Shown here in pieces: positions 57,476 to 64,000 of a stretch of DNA of 64,000 nucleotides; the stretch's first letter is position 1, and the number at the start of each line of letters is the position of its first letter. The notes under the pieces are model-generated. The model worked only from the letters and a program-made list of their open reading frames with translations. It was not told the DNA's origin and did not search any database. A program made the translations under genes and the position numbers. The DNA is from Bilophila wadsworthia ATCC 49260 (GTDB taxonomy: Bacteria > Desulfobacterota > Desulfovibrionia > Desulfovibrionales > Desulfovibrionaceae), in NCBI RefSeq assembly GCF_000701705.1, contig NZ_JNJP01000001.1, positions 124,001 to 188,000 on the forward strand. Direction: 5' to 3'.

Positions 57476-57642
57476 GCCTGCTCCTCTCTGAACCGCCCTA
57501 TTCGGAAAGCGGTATCTAGTAATAGTTACTGACAGCAGACTATTAGATCATTTATTTCCGAGAAGCAAGGCTTTTCCAACAAGGCTCATGCCAGACAGAC
57601 AGACCGCGCATCCCTGAAAACGTCCACGGCACCCATAAAAAA

Positions 57643-57670
57643 GTCCTCCCGATCGACCGAACGGGAGGAC
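57643..57670 (-). terminator. Terminator of the aromatic permease gene
   Basis: GTCCTCCCG and CGGGAGGAC form a 9-bp stem with a 10-nt loop, followed on the minus strand by six T (57642 to 57637), 22 nt after the permease stop. Confidence 0.85.
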
Positions 57671-57692
57671 GAAAAACGGATATGCGGAAGCC

Positions 57693-58928
57693 CTATTCGT
57701 ACATGGGCAGATAGTGCAGCACGAAAAGGATATGGCACACGGCGGTAATGCAGCCGTATACAAGCAGGACATAAATGGTCAAAGAGCCGCCCGGGGCGCT
57801 ATAGGCCGCCGCCGGGAACTTCTTGCGGCTGGCCCGCAGCATGAGGGCCGGGACGATGACCGACCAGATGGTTGCGGCGAGGCCCGCCCATCCGATGGCG
57901 GCGAGGAAGCCGTCCGGCTTGATGAGCCCGCCGAGCAGGGGCGGCAGGAAGGTCACGAGGGTCGTTTTGGCCCTGCCCATGACGGAGTCATCGAACTTGC
58001 ACAGGTCGGCCATGTAGTCGAAAAGTCCGAGCCCCGCGCCAAGGAACGAGGTCGCCACCGCGAAGAAGGAAAACGCCTCCAACATGCGGAGGATGAAGCT
58101 GCTGTCGATACCGGAACCGGCTGCACGGATGAGGTCCCCGACATTGCCGCCCGCGGCGATGACGGCCTTGAACTGCCCGCGCGAGATGATCCCGTCGGCG
58201 GCCACAATCCACGCCACATAACAGACAAGGGCAATCAGCGTACCATAGCGCAGGCACTTGTTGATGTCGGCCGGCCTTTTGCCGAAATACTTGACCAGAC
58301 TGGGCACGGAGGCGTGGAAACAGAACGAGGTGAGGTAGGTGGAAAGCGCGCACCAAATGAAAATGACCGCCCCGCCGCCGGAACCGTTTTCGCCCAGGTC
58401 AAGCAGTACGGGCAAACGGATCTGCGACAGCATACCGGTCATGGACAGGATGAAGGTCAACACCATGCCGCCCATCAGGATAACCGAAAGCCGATCCACG
58501 AACCGAGTACTCCACCAGACACAGGCCATGAGGATCAGCGAGAAAAACAGGCTCGAGCCCATCATCCCGGGATCGTTGCCCGTCACCGCCATGACGGTCT
58601 GCTGCACGGTGGACCCGCCGCCGCTGACATAGGCATACACCAGAATATACAGGACGAAGGCCACGGCAAGCCCGTTGATCGTGCTCCAGACTGGACCGAG
58701 CGTATCCTGAACGAGCGTGTGGAAGCTGCTGCCCGGCTCGTAATGCAGATTCACTTCCAGAATCGCCTGGCTCGCACGCAGCATCAACATCCACGTAAGG
58801 ACCATCAGCAATAGGGACCAGTAAATCCACATGCCCGCCGAAATCATCGGCAGCGCCAGCATCCCGGCGCCGATAGCCGTCCCGGCGATGATCATCGTGC
58901 CGCCCAAAACATTGCCTTGAGAACCCAT
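57693..58928 (-). CDS. Aromatic amino-acid permease (Mtr/TnaB/TyrP family)
   Basis: 411 residues from MGSQGNVLGGT after GGGAGAAGG. About 11 membrane helices; the family signature GGTMIIAGTAIGAGMLALPM is at the N-terminus, and CFHASVPSLVKYFG matches the HAAAP family conserved loop. It imports tryptophan or tyrosine with protons. Single gene with its own terminator. Confidence 0.9.
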   Translation of the reverse strand: MGSQGNVLGGTMIIAGTAIGAGMLALPMISAGMWIYWSLLLMVLTWMLMLRASQAILEVNLHYEPGSSFHTLVQDTLGPVWSTINGLAVAFVLYILVYAYVSGGGSTVQQTVMAVTGNDPGMMGSSLFFSLILMACVWWSTRFVDRLSVILMGGMVLTFILSMTGMLSQIRLPVLLDLGENGSGGGAVIFIWCALSTYLTSFCFHASVPSLVKYFGKRPADINKCLRYGTLIALVCYVAWIVAADGIISRGQFKAVIAAGGNVGDLIRAAGSGIDSSFILRMLEAFSFFAVATSFLGAGLGLFDYMADLCKFDDSVMGRAKTTLVTFLPPLLGGLIKPDGFLAAIGWAGLAATIWSVIVPALMLRASRKKFPAAAYSAPGGSLTIYVLLVYGCITAVCHILFVLHYLPMYE

Positions 58929-59653
58929 GCCTTCTCCCGTTTGTTCCTGCATCACGGCAGGTTTTGGGGTGAATTTTCTCCGGCGGCATCGGATCTCCAT
59001 GCCGCACGGACTGCTTTCCCCTGTGGGGCATCCCGGTTACAAAAACGATAGAGGGGAGCGAGTATCCTCTAAAACAGGCGATAGGTCCATATATGCAGCG
59101 GGCCCGCCGTCCGCCAAAGCTGGCGGGGATCTTCCAACCATGCGCCGCCACAACACTTGCCGCGTCAAAAAACATTCCTCCCTCCGTAGGGTATCGCCAA
59201 CCCTCGCCAACGGTACATAAAAAAAGGCCCGCCGCCCCATCCTGCATCCCCGCGTATGCCTCGCTCCATACGCACAAAAAATCAGGTTGAGCGCCGCCTT
59301 GGGCATGTAGCATCTATCGGTTTTCCCTACGCGGGAGCATCTTCGCCCATCGTATGCAGCCAATGGAGTGCGGCGCGGGTTGCCTCACGCGAAAGGGCCT
59401 TCCCCTTCTCCTCCGAACCGCGCTTCGGCTCCGGGCCATTCCTAATATTCAAGGGGAAAAGGGCGCGTTCCTCAGGCACCAGCCCCCTCCAGAAGAAGAA
59501 CGGAAGCGATAAGAAGGGCTACAGATACCTCCCGGAACAGCTTGAAGGCAACATCTTTTCTCGCTATGTAAAAGGGATACAAACGAAAGCGAGCATATTT
59601 CCGGACCATCGGACACCCACAGCGCGAACTGTGAAGACAAGGCAGCGTACGTT
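58929..59653. other. Long divergent intergenic region permease/MFS
   Basis: 725 nt. It holds a 7-bp hairpin (GCGTATG/CATACGC at about 59253-59275) and a T-run on the minus strand near 59227-59220, upstream of the permease, which could belong to a leader. An open frame with GGAGGGAGG in front begins near 59178 but runs out of frame far into the permease gene. No firm promoter or RNA gene was identified. Confidence 0.35.
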
Positions 59654-61087
59654 ATGACCTTTTCCTTACACAAACTGGTTGGACTGCCTGCCATCGCGGC
59701 GGCCGCCTTTTTTATGCAGGCACTGGACGCCACTATTCTTAACACGGCACTCCCCGCCGTGGCGCGCAGCCTCGACCGTTCCCCGCTGGCCATGCAGCTC
59801 GCCGTGGTGGGCTATACCCTCACCGTCGCCATGCTCATCCCCGTGAGCGGCTGGCTGGCCGACCGGTTCGGGACACGGCGCGTCTTCATCTCCGCCGTGA
59901 ACTTCTTCATTCTGGGTTCCCTGCTCTGCGCCCTGTCCACCTCGCTTCCCATGCTCGTCGCCTCGCGGGTGCTGCAGGGTATCGGGGGAGCCATGATGAT
60001 GCCTGTGGCGCGCCTCGCCGTGCTCCGGGCTTACCCGCGCACCGAGCTGGTCGCCGTACTCAACTTCATCAGCATTCCCGGCCTCGTCGGCCCCGTGGTC
60101 GGCCCTCTGCTCGGCGGCTGGCTGGTGACGTATGCCACATGGCACTGGATCTTCCTGATCAACATCCCCATCGGGCTCATCGGCATCCTCTACGCCTACC
60201 ACATCATGCCGGATTTCACGGCTCCGCGCCGCCCCTTCGACTGGATGGGCTTTTTCCTGTTCGGCCTGAGCCTCGTTTCCTTTTCCAGCGGCCTTGAAGT
60301 CTTCGGCGACAGGGTCGGCCCCGATTTTCTCCCCCCCGTACTGCTCATCAGCGGCATAGCCCTGCTCGGACTGTACATCCGCCATGCCCGGCGGCATCCC
60401 TCCCCGCTTATCAGGCTGTCGGTTTTCCGCACGCGCACCTTCTCCGTGGGCATCGGCGGGAATATCCTGTCCCGCCTCGGTACGGGCTGTGTACCGTTCC
60501 TCATGCCGCTCATGCTCCAGGTCGGGCTCGGGTACCCCGCTCTGGTGGCCGGGGCCATGATGGCTCCCACGGCCATAGGCTCCATCACCGCCAAAACTTT
60601 CGCCATGAAGATCCTCAACCGGTTCGGCTACCGGGTGACCCTCACGGGCGTCACCGTCTGCATCGGCCTCATGATTGCCCAGTTCGCCCTCCAGACGCCC
60701 ACCCTGCCCCTGTGGATGCTCATTCTCCCCCTGTTCATGCTCGGCATGGCCATGTCCACCCAATTCACGGCCATGAACAGCATCACCCTCGGAGACCTTT
60801 CCACCGAAGACGCCAGCACCGGAAACGGCTTGCTCTCCGTAACCCAGCAGCTTTCCATCAGCTTCGGCGTGGCGAGCAGCACCGTGGTGCTTCGGTTCTA
60901 CAACTCGTTCGCCTCGGGGACGCTGCTCGATCATTTCCACTATACGTTCATCACCATCGGCGGGATCACCATGATGGCCGCCTTCGTTTTCATGCTCCTC
61001 CGCAAGGACGACGGCGACAGCCTGCTTCCCGGACGCAAGAAGCCCGTCTTCGAGACGACAAGCAGTCCCACCCCGCGCAACCCCTAA
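59654..61087 (+). CDS. MFS multidrug exporter, DHA2 (EmrB/MdtD) type
   Basis: 477 residues, about 14 membrane helices. Motif A is GWLADRFGTRRVF after helix 2, and FFMQALDATILNTALPAVAR in helix 1 is the DHA2 signature (D-x-T-I-x-N-x-A-L-P). VLQGIGGAMMMPVARL and PGLVGPVVGPLLGGWL (motif C) mark an exporter. The ribosome binding site is weak. No regulator adjoins it; likely a drug or metabolite efflux pump. Confidence 0.9.
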   Translation: MTFSLHKLVGLPAIAAAAFFMQALDATILNTALPAVARSLDRSPLAMQLAVVGYTLTVAMLIPVSGWLADRFGTRRVFISAVNFFILGSLLCALSTSLPMLVASRVLQGIGGAMMMPVARLAVLRAYPRTELVAVLNFISIPGLVGPVVGPLLGGWLVTYATWHWIFLINIPIGLIGILYAYHIMPDFTAPRRPFDWMGFFLFGLSLVSFSSGLEVFGDRVGPDFLPPVLLISGIALLGLYIRHARRHPSPLIRLSVFRTRTFSVGIGGNILSRLGTGCVPFLMPLMLQVGLGYPALVAGAMMAPTAIGSITAKTFAMKILNRFGYRVTLTGVTVCIGLMIAQFALQTPTLPLWMLILPLFMLGMAMSTQFTAMNSITLGDLSTEDASTGNGLLSVTQQLSISFGVASSTVVLRFYNSFASGTLLDHFHYTFITIGGITMMAAFVFMLLRKDDGDSLLPGRKKPVFETTSSPTPRNP

Positions 61088-61220
61088 CCATCCACGTTGA
61101 ACGGAAAGCCGCCGGGACAAGACGCGAACCGTACTGGCGGATCAGCCCGTATCTCGCGGTGTGCAGAGGCGACGCGTTTGCCGGGGTCCGGAGCCGAACC
61201 CCGCTTATATCATCGGCCGC

Positions 61221-61258
61221 AAAAAAAGGCGCCCCCGTCCGTTCACGGAGAGCGCCTT
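61221..61258 (-). terminator. Terminator of the glcF-like operon
   Basis: AAGGCGC (61226-61232) and GCGCCTT (61252-61258) close a longer imperfect stem; seven T follow on the minus strand. It lies 24 nt after the Fe-S subunit stop. Confidence 0.85.
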
Positions 61259-61281
61259 CAGCAGGGAGTGGGAGGCAATGG

Positions 61282-62571
61282 TTACAGTGTGTCGGCGTAC
61301 AGCTCGATGGTGTGCCTGACCCGTGCGCGGTCGCCGTTCCGTGCCAGCATGTCGGACAGTTGCATCATGCACGCCGGGCACCCTGTGGCGACGACGTCGG
61401 CCCCTGTGGCAACGATGCTGTCACGCTTCTTCTGGCCGATCTGCTGCGAAATGTCGTAGTGGGTCAGCGTGAAGCTGCCGCCGCAACCGCAGCAGCGATC
61501 AGGCTCCACCATCTCCACCAGTTCGCAGTTCTTGTTCATGTTGATAAGCTCACGCGGCTGCTTGCTGACGCCGAGGGATTTCTTCAGGTGGCAGGATTCG
61601 TGGTACGTCACCTTCAGGCCACCCTTGGCGGGCCCTTCGGGGTGCACGCCCAACACGTCCACGAGGAACGCGTTGATGTCTATGGCCTTGGCGCCAAACT
61701 TCTTGGCGGTTTCCTGCACCGAAGCGGGCAAATTCCGCGACATCTCGGGCCAGTATTCCTTGATGGTCATCGTGCAGGACGAGCACGGCGTCACAATGTA
61801 GTCGAAGTGGGTCCGCGAAAGGATGCCGAGGTTATGCTCGATCATCTTTTCAACGCCCTCGCGGTCGCCGGACACCAGCGCGGGGATGCCGCAGCAGGCA
61901 AAGTTGTCGGACAGGAACACCCCGACACCGTGGTGCTCAAAAACCTTGAGGCAGGCTTCCGACACGCCGGTATAAATCTTGTCGCCCATACAGCCTGGGA
62001 AGAACGCGACGCGCAGGCCGCTCTTTCCGGCGGGTCTGTCCACCTTCCCAACCTTGGAACGCAGAGGCTTGTCCGCCAGCAGCGGCATGTGCCGATCCCC
62101 GAACAGGCTCTTGAGCAGCGGCGCGCAGGCGGTCTTCTGGGGATTTTGCTCATCTTTCAAGAGAAGTTTCTGGAACGGCGAACCGGCGCGCAGGAGCGTA
62201 TCCACCACGCGCGGGTTGGGAAGAAGTTTTCTGAAAATGGCCTTCTTGACCGGGGACAATCCCAGATAGGCCGTGACGATGGCCCGCGCTTCCATAAAGA
62301 TTTCCAGCGTCGGCACGCCGGAAGGGCAGCTGAACTGGCACCCGCCGCACAGCAGGCAGCGGGACAGCTTTTCGTTCACCGCTTCCGGGTCCTGAATGAT
62401 GAGATGCGCCAGATTCTCGACCAGCGCGATTTTGCCGCGGGTCACGTCCCCTTCCTTCCCGGTGGTGTCGAAAACCGGACAGAAGGCCTGACAGAAACCG
62501 CATTTCATACAGGAAGCCAGTTTGTCGTCCAGAACCATCAACGACTTGGCAAGACTTGAAATCTCATCCAT
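61282..62571 (-). CDS. glcF: Glycolate/lactate oxidase iron-sulfur subunit (GlcF-like)
   Basis: 429 residues. Two 4Fe-4S motifs near the N-terminus (CMKCGFCQAFCPVF, CLLCGGCQFSCPSG), then two cysteine-rich CCG domains (FFPGCMGDKIY with CCGIPALVSG; YHESCHLKK with CCGCGGSF). Such subunits pass electrons from a GlcD-type flavoprotein to quinone or cytoplasmic carriers. The GlcD gene lies 245 nt upstream in the same direction. In Desulfovibrio such pairs often serve D-lactate oxidation; the substrate is not fixed by sequence. Confidence 0.9.
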   Translation of the reverse strand: MDEISSLAKSLMVLDDKLASCMKCGFCQAFCPVFDTTGKEGDVTRGKIALVENLAHLIIQDPEAVNEKLSRCLLCGGCQFSCPSGVPTLEIFMEARAIVTAYLGLSPVKKAIFRKLLPNPRVVDTLLRAGSPFQKLLLKDEQNPQKTACAPLLKSLFGDRHMPLLADKPLRSKVGKVDRPAGKSGLRVAFFPGCMGDKIYTGVSEACLKVFEHHGVGVFLSDNFACCGIPALVSGDREGVEKMIEHNLGILSRTHFDYIVTPCSSCTMTIKEYWPEMSRNLPASVQETAKKFGAKAIDINAFLVDVLGVHPEGPAKGGLKVTYHESCHLKKSLGVSKQPRELINMNKNCELVEMVEPDRCCGCGGSFTLTHYDISQQIGQKKRDSIVATGADVVATGCPACMMQLSDMLARNGDRARVRHTIELYADTL

Positions 62572-62816
62572 GAATCAGTCCCTTTCCCGGACGCCCGCCG
62601 GGGGTGGTCGCCCGCTTCCTTCAAGGCGCGGGCGGTTCTGTGCCGGATTCGGAAGGTTGACCGGAGAGGAAACGGCAGGGCCCCTGTCATTGGCCACGGA
62701 GCAGCGAAAGCGCCGTTCGGCCACCCCCTTCATGCCGCCTCCCCTGCCGTTCAAATCCTTTGAAGGGCCGGGAGAAGCCCGCTTTCCAAAGCCCTCCTCC
62801 CGTTCCCTTCCTACAG

Positions 62817-64000
62817 CTAGTCCCCGAATCCCACGATCTTGCTCGGGTTGAACAACCCCTTCGGGTCAAACGCCTTGCGCAGGCGCCGCGAGAACATGAT
62901 CGTCCCGTGGGAGGTTTCCTGCTCCAGCCATTTGATTTTGGCGGTGCCGATGCCGTGCTCGCCGGACAGCGTGCCGCCAAGCTCCAACGCGGCGTTGAAG
63001 AGGTCGTCCACAGCCCGTTCCACGCGCGAGAACTCTTCCTTGTCGCGGCGGTCGCAGAGAATGGACGGATGCAGATTGCCGTCACCGGCATGGCCGAAGG
63101 TGGCGATGGTGACGTTGTGGCGGGCGGCGATCTCGTCGAGGGCCTTGATCATGGCCGGGATCTTGGAGCGCGGCACCGTGGCGTCTTCCAGCATCAGCGT
63201 GGGACGGCAGCGGGCCAGAGCGGGAATGGCCACGCGGCGGGCTTCCCAAATCCGGCTCTTTTCCGCGGCGTCGCGGGCGACCACGATTTCCGTGGCGCTG
63301 TTGTCGCGCAGCACCTTTTCCACGATCACGGCTTCGTCCTCGACCTGCGCGGGGTGGCCGTCCACCTCGATGAGCAGCATGGCCCCGGCATCACGGGGGA
63401 GGCCGATTTTCACGTAGTCTTCAATGTAGTTGATCGAGGCGTGGTCAAGGAATTCCAGCGTGCAGGGCACCACATGGGCCGCGATGATCCCGGCGACGGC
63501 CTGTGACGCGCCGTCCATGTCCTTGAACAGGGCCATCATGGCCTTGGAAGCCTTCGGCGGCGGAATGAGCTTGAGCGTAACCTTGCTCGTGACCGCGAGG
63601 GTGCCTTCGGAACCCACCAGCAGCGGCGCAATGTTGTAGCCCGTGGCGCATTTCACGGTGCGGGAGCCCGTCTTCACCAGATCACCGGTGTTGGCGAAGA
63701 CTTCCATGCCCATGACGTAATCTTTGGTCGTGCCGTACTTGAGGCCGCGCAGACCGCCTGAGCTTTCCGCGACGTTGCCGCCGATGGTGGACACGGACAT
63801 GGAGCCGGGATCCGGAGGATAGAACAAGCCTTTGGCGGCCACGGCGGCGGCGAATTTCGCCGTGATCACGCCGGGCTGCACGGTGGCGTACAGATCCTCC
63901 GTGTTGATTTCAAGGATCTTGTTCAATCCCGTCGTCAGAATGACGATGGTGTCGGAACAGTCCGGGATGGTGCCGCCGGTAAGGTTCGTGCCCGAACCGC
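62817..64000 (-). CDS. glcD: FAD-linked oxidase, GlcD/D-lactate dehydrogenase type (partial)
   Basis: The N-terminus lies beyond base 64000; the frame is open from the edge with GSGTNLTGGTIPDCSDTIVI, the FAD-binding PCMH signature, so the visible 393 residues start inside the FAD domain. Further motifs: PPDPGSMSVSTIGGNVAESSGG and the C-terminal FAD-oxidase domain with HAGDGNLHPSIL and GTLSGEHGIGTAK. It oxidises a 2-hydroxyacid to the 2-oxoacid and hands electrons to the Fe-S protein encoded downstream. Confidence 0.93.
   Translation of the reverse strand, partial: GSGTNLTGGTIPDCSDTIVILTTGLNKILEINTEDLYATVQPGVITAKFAAAVAAKGLFYPPDPGSMSVSTIGGNVAESSGGLRGLKYGTTKDYVMGMEVFANTGDLVKTGSRTVKCATGYNIAPLLVGSEGTLAVTSKVTLKLIPPPKASKAMMALFKDMDGASQAVAGIIAAHVVPCTLEFLDHASINYIEDYVKIGLPRDAGAMLLIEVDGHPAQVEDEAVIVEKVLRDNSATEIVVARDAAEKSRIWEARRVAIPALARCRPTLMLEDATVPRSKIPAMIKALDEIAARHNVTIATFGHAGDGNLHPSILCDRRDKEEFSRVERAVDDLFNAALELGGTLSGEHGIGTAKIKWLEQETSHGTIMFSRRLRKAFDPKGLFNPSKIVGFGD

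Noticed and set aside
58399..59178. Possible Trp-containing leader peptide before the aromatic permease (strong GGAGGGAGG then ATG near 59178)
   Set aside because: The frame has no early stop; it runs out of frame deep into the permease gene, unlike TnaC or Trp leaders. Kept only as a note.

Overview
The window is GC-rich, densely coding DNA from what looks like a Desulfovibrionaceae-type delta-proteobacterium (Desulfovibrio/Bilophila group). This is inferred from gene content: a DctQM TRAP system, pyruvate phosphate dikinase, a GlcD/GlcF lactate or glycolate dehydrogenase pair, a giant BadF-type activase, and a biotin-like bioF locus mixed with fatty-acid-type genes. No rRNA, tRNA, CRISPR array, IS element or prophage was recognised.

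Layout. 1-1618: the start of an AllE-like ureidoglycine aminohydrolase gene (cut by the window edge), divergent from a FadR-type GntR regulator, with a TGGT-N3-ACCA operator between them. 1817-6167: a tightly overlapping minus-strand operon of BioF-like synthase, two hotdog proteins, ketosynthase, ACP and SDR. 6406-8836: TRAP membrane subunits without a binding protein, plus a small membrane ORF. 9184-15357: a DASS-type permease, a GltD-like Fe-S flavoprotein and an AprA/fumarate-reductase-like flavoprotein, divergent from a LysR regulator. 15613-22256: ppdK, lipB-lipA, glucokinase and two alkyltransferase genes.

22783-53392 is the centre of interest: an iron-linked locus of about 30 kb. The minus strand carries one long, closely packed operon: a PepSY/FeoA fusion, feoB, a 2096-residue NRPS (AMP-ligase, carrier, degenerate carrier, C, A, PCP, TE), a TonB-dependent receptor, an MMPL/RND exporter, a saccharopine-dehydrogenase-like protein, a small membrane protein, a stand-alone thioester-reductase-like SDR, a 1475-residue BadF/HgdC-type activase, a PP-loop ATPase, a serine acetyltransferase and two half-ABC transporters. 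The divergent plus-strand operon carries the phosphopantetheinyl transferase that can arm the NRPS, a LolA-like periplasmic protein, an outer-membrane barrel protein and an AraC regulator. Both promoters carry the same 15-mer palindrome-like site (TGAAATTCAAATTCA), which resembles a Fur box. I infer an iron-regulated N-acyl amino-acid or peptide metallophore that is made, exported and re-imported by this locus. The combination with an ATP-driven radical-type activase is unusual.

53528-64000: an SDR, galE, an iron-type alcohol dehydrogenase, a small four-helix membrane protein, an aromatic amino-acid permease, a DHA2-type MFS exporter, and a GlcF/GlcD pair whose GlcD runs off the window end. 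Several intergenic regions carry strong hairpin terminators, two of them near-perfect palindromes with 21-22 bp arms and 2-nt loops.
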